DNA from: Echinometra lucunter
Lineage: Eukaryota > Echinodermata > Echinoidea > Camarodonta > Echinometridae
DNA length: 64,000 nucleotides
Assembly: GCA_029962745.1 (NCBI GenBank)
Contig: CM057151.1
Span: 30,327,344-30,391,343 of the forward strand
Direction of reading: 5' to 3'
The translations under genes were made by a program, and so were the position numbers. Every line of letters starts with the position of its first letter. The stretch's first letter is position 1. Positions 1 through 45,970 of this stretch are shown piece by piece. The notes under the pieces are model-generated. The model did not search any database. It had not been told where the DNA came from and saw only the letters and a list, made by a program, of their open reading frames with translations.

Positions 1-2270
1 GGTGCACTTGTACACATGTAAAAGGTGCGTCCCTCCTTCCTCTCATTGCCTCAATCTCAGGATTTATAAGGAGGAATAAAAAAAAATCAGGCACCACTGC
101 TCTTAATTCTTTTTCCCCTTCAAATTGTCATGCCTTTGAAAAAATTATCATTATCAAATTATTCTTCTGTTTTCAGTTATGGTTAAAAATATTATCAAAC
201 TTTGTAATTCATACATAATTTTGTTTTTCAATAAATTGTCCACACTGAACAGGACAAAGTACTGAGAGATCAATTTGTTACCGCCTTCTATTTTTCTTTT
301 CATTATCATGTTTGATGTTCCAAAGGTTTTTTTGTTTTTGTTTTTCTTTTCTCCTTGGAGAGGTGTCTTGCATTTTTCATCTTTTGTCCACATGTACATA
401 TATTTTCTTTTAATGCATCCACTCTAAATTCATTGCCTAAAGTACACTAAATGTTGTTCATATTGGCAGACAAACATGTACATGTAAATACCCTTTTAGA
501 CACCCCGGCTTTAATAAATTGTTGATTAATTGGTATGATTTTGTTGTTGACCAGGAATCGCAGATGGTGAGTCACTTTGATGGGATTATAGTGAGACTGA
601 TGCAGATTGTTTGGACTGATGATTGAAAACTAATGTTTGTTAGAAATCATTTGGTTTAGCTTTTTAAAAATACATCGTATATATTTGGAAATATTTGATA
701 GATATTTAATAAGTTGCAGTGAGTGATGTACATGTATGTAATGAGCTAAACATACTGAAATGTTTGTGAGATTTCCTCCTTTTTGAATTGTTGCTCATTG
801 TCAATTGTAAGAGTGATACTCGAGTCCGTGCCTTCCTGTACTGGTGTAGTGGGCAGATTCCTGTATAAATACAGACAGATACTGACCAACCCAATACTAG
901 CTGTGTGAAGAGTAAGCCGCATTTCCTGGGAGTATAAAGTGCACTTCCTGACCACCTACATGTACATGTCCATCTAACATGGAGTTTTGCACAATTCAGC
1001 ATCTACAGTATGTCTCAATATGTCTCTCTCTCTTATCATTTTGGCATCGGTTAAATGGTTAAATGGTTGGTTATTTTACCTGACTGCTAAGAAAGCATTG
1101 TGTGTGCTTGTTAGTAAGCAACCAGGGGACCGACAGCATAAATCCCCTCCGAAGGATTGATATGATGAAAAAGCATATGGGCTTATTTTCAATTTTCATG
1201 CAGGTAATATTCAAGGATTGGAGGGAGCTGGAGCATGTACATGTACATGTGTGTGTATGACATAATTAAAACACAAAATACATGTATACGCACAGTGTAT
1301 TTTCATTGAGATGCAAATTGCAAGAAGCGTTTCTTTCTAGTCTGCATGAATGTCGATGCAGGCTCACTTGAAAAGGCAATAAATGTTGAATCTTCAATAC
1401 AGCCTTATAGATATGTTATTTTTTATTGTTATTGCTATTTTTTTTTATACTGTCAATTACTTTCAGATAGGTTTATTGGCTTACCACATATCTTTAGACT
1501 TTGCAGCTGTTCAATCAACTTATCGGCAGTCTCCTTCTCCATTTGCATGACATTTACACTGTATGTGGAAAGGATGGTTTTGAAATTCTCAAGCTAAGTA
1601 ACATGACCATGCCTGGGAAATAGTAGAGATGCAAATTGTGTGAAATTGAAAGGAGACGAGACAGGATCAAGTTCATCTATTTAATGCGCAGACGGGCGTG
1701 CTACTGGAGAGTAAGATGTAGCCGAGGTGCAATTAGAGAAGTATCTGCGTACTCATGCATGCAAATTCATGCTGGGTGTATCCAATATGCAGGCATGGAC
1801 TCTTCGCCATTTTATTTTTTACTCAATGTGTGGAAATCGCAAAGCAAGTTTGGGGAAACCAATAATTCTGATGCTACTCACTTCTGTCTAGCCTATACAT
1901 ATAGTTGTTTTGATTTGCAGGATGGGAAATGAGTACTATGAAAATTGAGAACATTACATCATAGTGAAAAATAGTTCTTATTTTATTGTAAATGTATACA
2001 ATTTCAACAACAACAATAAAGAACAATAAAAGATGGAAGAAGAGTTGTAAAATCAGTTGTGTTGGCCATTAAAAAAAACCTACATGTTTATAAAGGCAAG
2101 CTCCTGTTGTGCTTTCTGCATATATCTTTTTTCATAGAATAAGAAGCTAGTAAAACTACAAAGGCAATTAATCTTGTTTTATCAAAGCTGTGCATTCATT
2201 TACACCTGATACAGTTGGCATGTGTACAATTGTACATGTACATGTAGACCACAAGGCCTTTCTTACTCTT

Positions 2271-2785
2271 TAAAGGAGAATGAAATCCTGCATGAAGAAA
2301 TATCCATTTTAATGAAAAAAGAGGATAGAGAGAAGCACTTTTAAAAAAAGTTCCATCAAAATTGGTAACGGAATGAGAAAGTTATGAAAGTTTGAAAAGT
2401 CTCTTCCCATGGGGATCCTCAAATTAGCAATGTTGCTTCAAGATGGCAGGTTTAGGACAACTCAGTATGTTTTGTACACAAAATTTCTTATTTTCTCCAT
2501 TATCTCTAAAGATGCTGCTTGTCTATCTGTGAACTCAACATGTTGTGTTAAATACAATGTACATTTTCCTGTGATATTTCTTTAGCTAAGGAGACAAGCT
2601 GCACCTTGAGAGATAATGGAGAAATATGAAATTTTGTGTACAAAACATATCGAGAGTTGTCCTTCTATTAGCCTGCCATTTTGAAGCAACATTGCCAATT
2701 TGAGGATCACCATAGAAAGTAAATTGAGACTTTTCAGACTTTCAACTTTCTCATTTTGTAACCGATTTTGCTAGAACTTTTAAAG
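2271..2785. repeat. Imperfect palindromic MITE-like element (AAAGGAGAATGAAA family), composite
   Basis: The segment folds back on itself. The left arm near 2338-2470 (AAAGTTCCATCAAAATTGG, AAGATGGCAGG, TTTTGTACACAAAATTTC) recurs in reverse complement near 2630-2784. The centre is about 2545. The outer AAAGGAGAATGAAATCC at 2272 has no exact partner at 2785, so the element looks truncated or nested with the next one. It has no coding content and is probably a non-autonomous DNA transposon. Confidence 0.7.
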
Positions 2786-2820
2786 GGAAAGTCCGTCCCA
2801 GAAGTTTCACTGTTTCAGTA

Positions 2821-3492
2821 CTTAAAGGAGAATGAAACCCTGGGGATAAATCAATTTTAATGAAAAGATAGAGAGAGAGAGAATTTTTTAAAGGCAAATT
2901 CCATACCAGAAGTTTCACTGTTTCAATAAAAGGAGATAAATTTGAACAGCATTTTAAAAAAGAAATCGGTCAAAGAATAAGAAAATTACACTCATGTACA
3001 TTTTCTAGTAAATTGCTCTCGGCTCTGCAAATTGGCAACCTTGCTGACATCATATATGCTAGCAGCTCTCCATTCACTTTGTACATGAAATTTCACATTT
3101 TCTCAATTTTCTTGGAAGTTACACATTTTCTCAACCCAGAGTCAAAGTATGTTATGTAAAAAGCATTTTTTCTGAACATACATTGACTATGGGGTTAGAA
3201 AATGTGTAACTTCCAAGAAAACTGAGAAAATGTGAAATTTCATGTACTAAAGTGAATGGAGACTGCTCGCATATGATGCTGTCCATGTTGCCAATTTGCA
3301 GAGCTGAGAGTAATTTACTAGAAAATTTAAATGAGCGTAATTTTCTTATTCTTTGACCGCTATTGCTCATTTCTTTTTTAAAATGCTGTTCAAATTTAAC
3401 TCCTCCTGGGGTGGACTTTGCCTTTAAAAAATTCTCTCCCTCTATCTTTTCATTAAAATTGATTTATCCCCAGGGTTTCATTCTCCTTTAAG
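2821..3492. repeat. Large palindromic MITE-like element with AAAGGAGAATGAAACCC termini
   Basis: The left end CTTAAAGGAGAATGAAACCC (2821) is the reverse complement of the right end GGGTTTCATTCTCCTTTAAG (3473-3492). The complementarity continues inward through the GATAGAGAGAG and AAATTTGAACAGCATTTTAA segments to a centre near 3155. A decayed right half of the same family lies at 22041-22185. There is no transposase; it is probably a non-autonomous foldback transposon. Confidence 0.8.
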
Positions 3493-5185
3493 TATACCAT
3501 TATCTTAATGTTTTGTAGAGTTTTATAGATAACAAACTGGGTTTATAATCGACCATTTGGAATTCTCTCCCTGTCTTCTTTGTTTTTAGCTTGAAGTATA
3601 AACATTGAATCAGGGAAGACTACACATAATTATGTAGTTGAGGATCTGTTTATAGATCAGAGTCCAGGTTTCGCTTGATAAGACCACACAAAAAAGTTTG
3701 CGAGACTTCCCTTGAGAGAAAATGCACTTATTTCTACTACATGTGGTACTGACTAAAATACCTTAAAGTGATGACTGTACTAGTATTTGAAATTTCTATG
3801 GTTTATTATCCGAAGAATATACATTCGTACATGTATCAGATGCAGAAATTGATAACAGTGGAGTATACTGCAATGTACATGTAGGCCTACATTTACTACC
3901 AGGTACATGTATTTCATATTTGTGGTGATATCTTAAAAGTGATGTAGGCCTTCAACCAATACATGTGTACCATTATTTATTTACTTTTACTGAAGTAACT
4001 TGTTTGCCGTGTGTGTAAAACTTCTGTACAACTGTATCATGCATAACGGTCAATTTTGAACTGCAATGTATATTGAAAGTGGTACACTTAGTGTAGAGTA
4101 AGCCACATTTTTTCAGCCCTTGTTGGCCTCATCACACAATGAGGAAGTTGATTTTGTGGGCTGTACTTTTCTGCAGTTTGAAAAGCCCTTTTTGGAGTAA
4201 CTGAAATAACTGATTTGACTTGAAGCCACAGTAATATGTAGTTGGTTGTTTCCTTCTTCCTGCTTGTTGGTGTTTTTTTTTTTGTTTGTTTTTTATCTCT
4301 TTTCTTTTATCCCTTTTGAGTACATGTAGAAAGGAACTAATTGATTTGTTCTTTATATTTAAATGTATGTAAAACAAACGATCAGCCACACATGTGACCA
4401 TCTAATTTTATCTTATTGCTGGAAAATCAGATAACAATTATCACAACTTTGAAAAAGGAAAAAAGCTTCCATTTCTTTGAAAAGAAAAAAGGAATTCATT
4501 ACCCAGTCATACTAAAACAGTATTTTTACAGGGATATTTTAAAACTCTCTTTTTGGAGTGGTCATACTTGTGAGCGATCCAATGTTCAAATCGAAAAGAA
4601 TGTCTAGTTTACCACTCATTTAGGGAAAATGGCTCTAGTCTTAGACTGTTCAGACCAGTCCCATCATATGGTCACAAAAAGTGGAAACATACAGTCCAAG
4701 GCAAACTAGAGAAAAGTAGGTTTGTACACCAATAAGTAAAGCCCCCTTTTTTCGGGGAGATCACATGGATATGATGGGACCAACCTTTTTTAGAACTCTG
4801 AAATGAAGTGCTGTACATACACTGTACTCTCATTTGAAATGAATTCCCTTCTGTCTGTTTGAAGTAAAATTGTTATTTAAGAATCCAAATTGAGAGACTT
4901 TTACTGCAATAATTATGAATACTAATGCACATCAGCTACTAGTATATGTGTTTTCCAGGATTTGGAAATGCCTGTGACTGAGAGTGGCCCAGTTTCAAGT
5001 ACATGTATTAGAATATTGTGTTTTCTTTTAATTTTTGTTAAGACTTTGCTATGTGTTTATCATAACTTTAAATTTCAAATTTCATTGCTGGCATCATTTT
5101 GAGTCCCTAATTTTTGATTTATTTTTTTTAATGGTTCATTGAATTTCATTCTGGTATATTTTTGTTCCTTTTTATTTCCTTGTAG

Positions 5186-37551
<32,366 letters not shown>

Positions 37552-37736
37552 GCAGAGGCGTCAGCACATAAAGTGTGGCTCATAGCAATTGTTAGGTGGG
37601 TATGTCTGGTGCCATTGTCCACCTAACCTCAGGATGGGCAGACCAAGAGTCTTAGCTGTTGGAGCCCAGGTTACAACTAAAAAGTCTCATAAAGTGTTGT
37701 CATTTTTTTGCAATTCAAGTTGTATACAGGCCTCAA

Positions 37737-37742
37737 AATAAA
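37737..37742 (+). terminator. First candidate polyadenylation signal of GNAI
   Basis: AATAAA 186 bases after the stop codon. It would give a short 3' UTR. Use cannot be judged from sequence alone. Confidence 0.35.
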
Positions 37743-40425
37743 ATGTTGGCAACTGGAACAATTAACTAGCTTTTGAATTCACAGAAGACTCGTCAAAATG
37801 CTTGATATATCACTTTTTTTCTGATGACATTTGGATATGTTTTGGATGAAATATGCAATTCATTTATGGAGGTAAATAGGTGAATCTGACTCGTTTCTGG
37901 CCAAATCACCACAAAAGTCTTGCTTCTCTCAAACACTTCTTTTCCATCTCCTTCACATCCTCCCCATACAGGTATCCTGTGGAGTTTATTTTCAAATTGG
38001 ACAACGGTGATGTCATTCGAAAGAGAGCGACCTGAAGTGAGCGTGTGAGAATTTAAAAGGAGTTGCACCTATTGTTTCAACGTAGGAAACAGAAGTTGTC
38101 TGCTAACTTCAGTCTGTGCTCATAAGCACAGTGTCAGAACTCTTATCGGTTTCCTGCAAGGAAACGGTACACCAGGATTCTTTTCTTTTTGTGTGTCCAA
38201 TTGTGTAGAGTTATTATCAATGCTAGGCAAAATTTAAAAAAAAATGTCAAAATGCTTGCTCTGCCCTTTATTAATTCCTCTTCAATGAATTTATGATCTG
38301 TCATATTTCTACCAAGTGAATTTTGCTATAAGGTCTAGCTAGAATGGATCCTGAAAACATCTTTTTCGGGACTACCAGAATTCAGTACAATTCACTAAAA
38401 ACGTAATATACCATTACGTCACGCATTAAATGAGTCTCACATCGCCTTTAATTGTGGATACTGAAAGCGATGTTTTCATCTATTACTCAGCCAAAATTTG
38501 AAATCATGAGGAGAATTAAGGAATGAGGGATGAAATCAAAATTGAAATTTCAGAGCATTGTAGTAAAATGAATCTGAAAACAATCTGAAGTCAGGCATTT
38601 TTAAGAATTCCAAAGTTGACAGAATCCTATTTGCTTTATCTTAACGCTATGAATGAATTTGAAACAATCATAAATGTTAACATACTATTTATATTCCTCA
38701 TGATTTTCATACAGGAATGCCGTTAAGTAAAGACACATTGCCATTTGCTTCTTTTTTCATTATATTTAACTTTGTTTTGTTGTTCAAAATTTTTTGTACA
38801 GTCTTGAAGTTGGTAATGAGTAGCAATTTAGTTTAAAGTGTACAAAGAAACGAAAACAGTGTGGCAGAGATCTTAAGAAAAACACTGGGCCAAATACATT
38901 AGATTAGTTTATCATCAAAGTGTCACTCATTTGTTTCATTTTTCTTCCTATAAAAAAAATGAAAAAGAAAATAAATTGATAACTTTGTGTTTTAGTGGAT
39001 TTTATAATGGCTTTTTATGTACAAAATAAGATCTTTAATGATAATTGTATTTCCCTTATGCTTTTTGTGAGTAACACCTTACAAGAAAAAGGAAAATTGA
39101 AAAAAAAAAGAAGTATATATTGCAGAAACATGTCTGTTTGTAGTGTAAGTTTCCATATCTATAATATACATGTATATGTAGGAAGGAATATGTGCAAGAA
39201 ACTATGAATTGGGACTTTTTGATAATGATCAATGTTAACCTTTCAATTGTATCTTTGGGATACATTTTTTTTTTTCTTCTCTTGTTGAAAGCATTATGTG
39301 ATGTGATTATAATTATTGTATAAAACATGACCGTTAGTTCCTTTATAGCAGCACTGACTGTATATCACGCATGATTTACAGTGATTGAAATGATGGAACT
39401 CTTACAGACCACCTCGAAGTGAGAGAGGTTTTACTATGTAGCGTAGCTTGTATCATAATGTATAGTTCATGGAGAAGGTGGCTTGCGAAAGCGGAGACCC
39501 CCCAGGTACCACTTGTTTGATTGTTTTACGATGAAGTGTAGAATCTTGGTGATTTAAGCCGCTACTTTAAGACTTGTTCAGATATGATGCGACCAACACC
39601 CATGGGCAAACCATGCCACTTATGGTAATCAACGCGCATTAACTAACGTGTCAATGTGCAAATAAAAGAAATTTTTGTCAAAAGTTGTGCAGACAAACTC
39701 ATTACATCATACTTTGCACTAACTTTTTAAGAATTTGATTCGTCCACACCTTTTTGCCATCGGGGGGCAAAAAATGTGCCTCTTGCCTTGGTGTTTTTTT
39801 TTTTTTTTTTTTTGGGGGGGGGGTTTTGTCTTTTTTTGTTTGTTTGCTGCTTCATATCACTTACTACACAAAAAATCACGGGTTTGTCGTGTCATATCTG
39901 AACAAGCCTTTATTCTCCGTCAGAAAGAGAAGAGAGTAAGCTTTTTTGTTTTTATTGTCCATATTTGAACCGATAACAACACTGTGCCTTTTGCACTTAT
40001 GGAAACAGTGCGGCATGGCATTGCTGCATTCATCAAACAAACCAAGTATGGGAGAAACGATATGAAAGTCATGTGTGATGTCTTTAGTTACCGCATACGC
40101 TGAGGTGTCCTCTTTGTTTTTAATGTCTCTCAGATGAACTGATTCATGCTTATACCAGTAGTGTAAACACCGCCCATTAAGTATAACGTAGATCTCACTA
40201 GCAAGCAAGAATATAGTATTTTCATATTTTCAATTTTGCACCAAATGTGAAGAGGAATATCTCTCATGTTTCTTCGTGTATGTCTCTTTGTGTATGGGGT
40301 ATGCATTGCTGTATCATCTGTTTGAAACAATCATAGAGTTATTCTAAAGAAAGGTGTGATCGTTTATTTGTTCTTGTTTTTTGTAAATGTATTATCAGTA
40401 CGCAATCAATTTACTAAGATGATTA

Positions 40426-40431
40426 AATAAA
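40426..40431 (+). terminator. Candidate distal polyadenylation signal of GNAI
   Basis: AATAAA within GATTAAATAAACTCTGAGG, followed within about 30 bases by a G/T-rich stretch (AAGTAAGGGGGAGGTTGC), the usual arrangement of cleavage signals. It is one of several candidates. Confidence 0.35.
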
Positions 40432-43400
40432 CTCTGAGGACTATATTAAGTAAGGGGGAGGTTGCATGATGGGTAAGTAATTGTACATGTAGCAACAAAA
40501 CTTGCTCCAAACATTTTTTTCTTTTCCTCTTTTGTATACACTATAAGCATACAAAGGAAAAGGAAATGATTCAGATTGAAAAAAAGCCTGTGTAAAATAT
40601 ATGTGCAAACCTTGGTTGGAAATAAGCAGTAGTGTAAGAACACATTATGCACATTGGAGTGACAGCTCGCGTTCTTGTTCGTCTTCAGGGAAACACCTTT
40701 TTCACACTTTCCTTGTTAGCTTCATGTCAGTGTTATGTCAAATATTGTAATGTTTGCCATCGGTACTCCTGACATAAGAAAATTCTATTTGTGTACAGTA
40801 AATAAGCTTTGAAGAGTGATAATGTAGTAATGATGAGATAATATGAAATTTTATTGGTCCTACCCCTATGATGATGCAGATATTGCATGTATTGTAAATA
40901 TTCCCTGTGTAGCATTCATTTTGTGCAGCACCAAAAAAGAAAGAAAGAAAGAAAAAAGAAGACTTGTATCACTGTCCTGGTAATCTGCCATCTTTGAAGT
41001 TGCCATGAAAAGGGGAAAAAAATGGTCTCAAAATATTAAATGTTGGTATGATTACATATTATGTGCAGTTGCAAATATTGGATGACTTTGAAATGGTTAA
41101 ATGTACGTATCTAAGCCTTTACTGAGATAAAATTTTTGAACACACAGATTCTAGTTTGGTAATGAACAGGGACTACAATCACAGAGAGTTGTAAATAGGG
41201 TCAGACAACACCAACTTCATGTAAACATGCTGCACAATGATATTTGATGAACCTCAGAAACTAGGAATCTTCAAAACAAACCCGAAAGATCAATACTAGA
41301 CATAAGACTGGGTATGAATAGTAGCACGTTGTACAAACTACAGTACGGAGTTGTATGCCTATGCCCTGAAGAACAATCAATAAGTGTAGTATTGTGCACA
41401 GAACTACTGCTCTTTCATCCGAAACAACTAGATGTTGCAGTTTGTTCTGCTTTTGTAGTTTAACTGGAGACAGATTTGCAAGTGTGTCTGAAAGAATTAC
41501 ACTTGTTGATATTTTTCCTCTATCTCTTTCTCACTCTTTCTGTCTATTTGTTTCAGGAAATAGAAAAATAATAATTAAGAAAAAAAAATGCAATGATATG
41601 GATAATCTTTAAATGTGACTTTATCAATGAATGAATTGAAACAGACATTGATGATGTATAATCTGTAGACCAGTAACTTCATGTGTGTGCGTGATGGTTG
41701 AAAGCACTTCACACTATTGGTACCTGGTTATGTTTAATCTGTACAGTGTTTTATTTAGTAAGTTGAATCATGACAGCTTTTTGTTCGAAAATTGTGAATT
41801 GTACTCTTGTTAATATGAAGTCTTTATTGCCTAACTGTGGAGCAAATTAAGAGGAAAAAAAATCTTTTCAAGTCGATGTAAACAAATATTTTGGTAGTGA
41901 ACAGTAACATTGCCTGAAAGTTGCCATGTGGAAGAGATAGGTAGTGGAAAGATCCAAGTCAATTTATTGGAATGGTGACTTATTCAAGAGTTGCCAATTT
42001 GAGTTACTACTGACTGCCTAGAGATCTTGGCAAAGAGCTGTGTAAGATAATATGTGGCATTGTCCCTGTACCTTTTGTGTTTTCTGTGACGGTAGTAGTG
42101 ATGAAATAGCTGAGGTCAGAAATACAATTAATGTTGTTCCACAAATTTCAAGTTGCTATCCAGTGTCTCTTTCTTCTGTTGTTAGCGTTGTAAAATGCTT
42201 TCATTAAGTGTTGTTGGATTTCATGAAGTCCTCGAATGAGAGATGATGAGTGCTAATGGACATCAGTGTGTTAGACAAAGACAGTGTTCTGATATCCCCT
42301 TTCAAACGGGTAGGTTAAATCTTGACTTCTTTGGGCATTGTGACATGCAATTAAGAAGGGATCATCTCTTATTTTGTGAAGATATACAAAGGACTTGGGA
42401 TTACCAATCAATAGTACTTAGTCAGTAACCCACTCCCCCTGTTTTATGATTAGATTGGTAGTACTGAACTATACTGAATACCCAAGATGTCGTCTGTTTT
42501 AAAACCCATGCAGTAAATGCAGTAGTCAAAATGAGTAAAATCCTCTTTAATACTTCAAAAATGTGAAAAGCAGTTATAGGAAATACCAGTCAGAACATAC
42601 AAAATTAAAACAATGATATAATGAAGATCTCCACCATTACTGTCCTTTGTATGACTTCCGTTGGGGGGGGGGGCTTCACAACAGCTTAGTATTGGGTAAT
42701 ATGCTTCATATCAAATTTGATGTGAAATGGGCGGGATTTTTTGGGGGGGGCGGGGGACGGGGGGGGGGGGGGCTTACCAATACTAGATGGGTTGAATGCA
42801 GTTTCTTTAAGAAAGATATTATGCAACTTCCATTATATAGGTAACTGTGAGTTGATGAGAGAGAAAGCATGGCGAAATGAGTTCTTGTCTACCGGTAAAT
42901 AAAAGGAGAAATAGTAACAACAACAAATATGTCATCTTTCCTTTTGTTTTCTAAGAGTTCACAAAACGAAGGAAGACGAATTTGAGGTTTATTGCTCTTT
43001 TTGTTGTTGTTAATATTGCTTTTTTAGCACTTGATTCCGTTTATATTTCACACAACTATGATTTATTTTGCTTAGAGCTCAAATAATTTTAATGCATGTT
43101 ACCAGTGTAACATATGAACAGTGCAATCAATATTACACAACCTATATGTTATTCAATCAAAGAGACGAGATGAGACCATGCGTTTGTTGTGTAATAACAA
43201 ATGTCATCAACTTTTCTTCTCAAAAATATAAATGTGAATATTTTAGGAAAGAATGCACGCACAGTTGCTAGGCGACCTTGCTTTGTATCTCACAAACATC
43301 CTTAAGAAATGAATTTCTCAGGTGTTGGAATCTTGTTATAAGAGGTAGAAGTAGAAATAGTACGCCATTTATATATAGCTGCAACTTAGATTTACATGAT

Positions 43401-43449
43401 TATGTACTGTTAGAGCAGATATTTGAAAATCATGCGATTGTTTAAAATA

Positions 43450-43533
43450 TGAACCTACCAAGAGTTGTAAAAAAAAAAATACCCAAATTTTTTACTTACT
43501 TTTTTTTCAAACAACAATTGGTAGGTTCACAAT
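43450..43533. repeat. Short hairpin with GAACCTACCAA / TTGGTAGGTTC arms
   Basis: TGAACCTACCAAGAGTTG at 43450 is mirrored by CAACAATTGGTAGGTTCAC ending near 43531. The loop is an A run followed by AATTTTTTAC and a T run, so the pairing continues inward through the A and T runs. Confidence 0.8.
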
Positions 43534-43590
43534 TTAAACAACGTAATGATTTTTTAAAACTGTTCTAATAACAGTATAATACTTACATAA

Positions 43591-43681
43591 AATAAATAAT
43601 GAAGTTCCGTACACGAAAGACCTGATTACGAATTTTCGCCCTTAGGCTTGGTCAATTAGTGATTTTATTTGACTTTGAAAA

Positions 43682-43729
<48 letters not shown>

Positions 43730-43882
43730 CATTATTATTATCATACGTACATTTTGATGCATAATGATAATGATAATGATGTCAAAGATATTTTCAAAGT
43801 CAAATAAAATCACTACTTGACAAAGTCTTAAGGGCGAAAATTCGTACCAAATATTCCTTCGTGTACGGAGCTTCATTTATTT
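43591..43882. repeat. Palindromic element with central ATT microsatellite
   Basis: The left arm (AATAAATAATGAAGTTCCGT, GAATTTTCGCCCTTAGGC, GTGATTTTATTTGACTTTGA) and right arm (TCAAAGTCAAATAAAATCAC, AAGGGCGAAAATTCGTACC, GTGTACGGAGCTTCATTTAT) are inverted copies. (ATT)n at about 43683-43740 and (ATG/ATA)n fill the loop. It is a foldback element whose centre has become a microsatellite. Confidence 0.85.
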
Positions 43883-45352
43883 CTGGTTACTTTCGTATTT
43901 TCTGACTTTGAGCAGAACTCATATTTTTTATTATATGTACATATACATGTAGAAGTAATAACGAACACTTTATTTTTGCAAAGTATGCTGCACGCACGAA
44001 TGAAAATGCACATGATTATCAAAGTCGGAAAAATGACGGAATATTTTTCTTTAAAAAAAAAAAGAAAAAAGATTTCACCTTTAGAGGTCAGGTTCGACTA
44101 GCACATGTGCTTTTATTTGATCCCTGTTACCAGCCAATGCTTTTTTTCAGTTTTATATGTATATGTCATTGTCTTAAAGCAATGTATTGTACTTGTTGGT
44201 AGGCCTAAATAAATCAATCAGTAAAATCAAATACCATTTAAAAAGCGAAAACTTTTAAATATATTCCTACAGTATTATACTAATACTATTATAATATCAA
44301 ACTCTACGTCAGTGTACGTGATGAAACAGTACAATCATGATGGAACAACAGCATTTTTTAAACAGTGATATCTTTCTCTCTCTCCCCCAGCCCTCTCTCT
44401 CTCATCTACCCCCCCCCCCCCCTCCCCATGGCACATCACCAAGTGGTTGAAATTAAAAAGTCTGGCAATATATGATTATGGGCAGGGCCGCGGGGGGGGG
44501 GGGGGGGTTGGATTAACATAAAAGTACATGCATTTGTATTTTGTATCATTATTTTTTTAAGCCACATAGGGGTCATAAGCTCTACTTCTCTAAATAGACT
44601 CCTCCACTGATTTAACTCTTACAGATATATGTAAAATGTATTATTTCTCATATGAAAATTTGTTTATATTTTTGTTATTCCAGAATAAGTATATGTATGT
44701 TCGTTAATCTGTGTTATTTGCATTATGTTGTGGAAATAAAGAAACTTCTTCTAAATTATATATATAATATATCATGAATAGGCATAATTTCTTACGTATG
44801 AAAAGTAATAACAGAAATTCCCAGTTTGCACTGTTATGTTATGCAGGTAATTCAGTTTATTATCATTTTGTTGTTGTTGTTGTTGTTATTGTTATTGTTG
44901 GTTCCTTGTTCCGAATACCTCTATACCTATCCCTTCAACTCTTTGCTGATTTTTAAGTAAGGAAGCAGGATATAAAACACTAGTGTGAAGAAAATGACTG
45001 CTCTTTACGAAGTATGCACCTTATATCGAGCGATACCAGCATGCGCTAGCATGATCATGGTTGTGATACACACTGTTATAATACATCCACGAGACCGATA
45101 TTTTAAATAATGCATAATCCTGCTTGGTTACCTTGGTAACCTAACCCAAATACTCGTTTTTGTCATGGCTTGTGTCGTCATCAGTGGACTTGGATTACAT
45201 CCCCGAGCTGCTGTGTGATCAGTATACGCGACCTGCAAGGAACAATAGAAGGAAAACTAAAAAACCACGGCACCAGCAGATCACGCGGCTAGGCATGTCG
45301 GTCGACATCCTGTAGGCAAATATTGATATCCTTCACCATTTCCACCAGAAAA

Positions 45353-45528
45353 ATGGAAATGTTGCTATGAATTTGGCTGATCTGGGAATTAAAAAATAGT
45401 GGAAATGGAAAAAAATGGAAATGTCGCTATATGAATTTGGCTGATCTGGGAATTAAAAAATAGTGGAAATGGAAAAAAAAATGGAAATGTCGCTATGAAT
45501 TGGGCTGATCTGGGAATTAAAAAATAGT
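45353..45528 (+). repeat. ~64-bp tandem repeat, about 2.8 copies
   Basis: ATGGAAATGTTGCTATGAAT, then TTGGCTGATCTGGGAATTAA, then AAAATAGTGG recurs at 45353, 45415 and 45481. Unit lengths of 62 and 66 differ by A-run length and an extra AT. The last copy is cut at AATAGTG. Confidence 0.93.
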
Positions 45529-45970
45529 GTACTGAATTGGCACTGACTCTACACCGTTGTTTGTCCAAGGAATAACTTGCATACTCTAGTGTTGTATTGG
45601 TGTAGTATCATAATTATATAGCTTTTATACTTCACGGATTTTACTCCAACCAGGGGCGTCGATCCTGTAGGGAAATCATGAGCAGGATTATTGATTTAGA
45701 TGATTTTAAAATCAATTGTGCATCTTACGAAGTGTTGAAGTTAAACTAGCTCCATAATAATTTGCCTCAAGCTCCATGAATAATTACTCCAACTCCTCTC
45801 CGACCCCATGTAATTCAAAGGATTGAACGCGCTACTGAAATAATAATAATAATGTTAGAGATACAGTATTGTAAATTTGCTTTAGATGATATTCCATATC
45901 GGATAAGTTTCTGTGTAGCGTCATCAATGTCTCCGATTTTATCATCATTTCATAATATTTTCCCCAAAAG

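Larger units (their letters stand above)
1..5185 (+). other. Partial intron 3 of the GNAI gene
   Basis: The window opens inside an intron. No exon encoding the preceding Gi alpha segment (P-loop GESGKS, residues up to 101) is visible, so exons 1-3 lie upstream. The intron ends with a pyrimidine-rich tract and TAG at 5183-5185. It is AT-rich with scattered TACATGTA palindromes (for example near 475, 960, 1236 and 2232) and carries two large palindromic repeats at 2271-3492. The short open frames here have no recognisable protein content. Confidence 0.75.
37552..40450 (+). other. Probable GNAI 3' untranslated region
   Basis: Downstream of the stop the sequence is AT-rich, non-coding and notably free of recognisable mobile elements compared with the introns. 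AATAAA signals lie at 37737, 38970, 39661 and 40426, so several polyadenylation sites are possible. The last named one is followed by a GT-rich AGTAAGGGGGAGGTTG region. The extent is inference; a further AATAAA at 44735 would allow an even longer form. Confidence 0.5.
40451..44760. other. Flank downstream of GNAI, no gene seen
   Basis: AT-rich sequence with G runs at 42664 and 42744, palindromes at 43450-43533 and 43591-43882, an ATT microsatellite, C-rich and G-rich runs near 44410 and 44490, and AATAAA at 44735. No protein-like frame was found. Confidence 0.6.

Noticed and set aside
552..563. A mini-exon-like string: CCAG, GAATCGCAGATG, GTGAGT
   Set aside because: It has acceptor- and donor-like ends, but only 12 nt between them and no counterpart in the Gi alpha protein, whose exon series is already complete from exon 4.
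1636..1932. 98-codon frame with mixed composition
   Set aside because: No recognisable domain, no splice context consistent with the gene, and the composition is no different from flanking intron.
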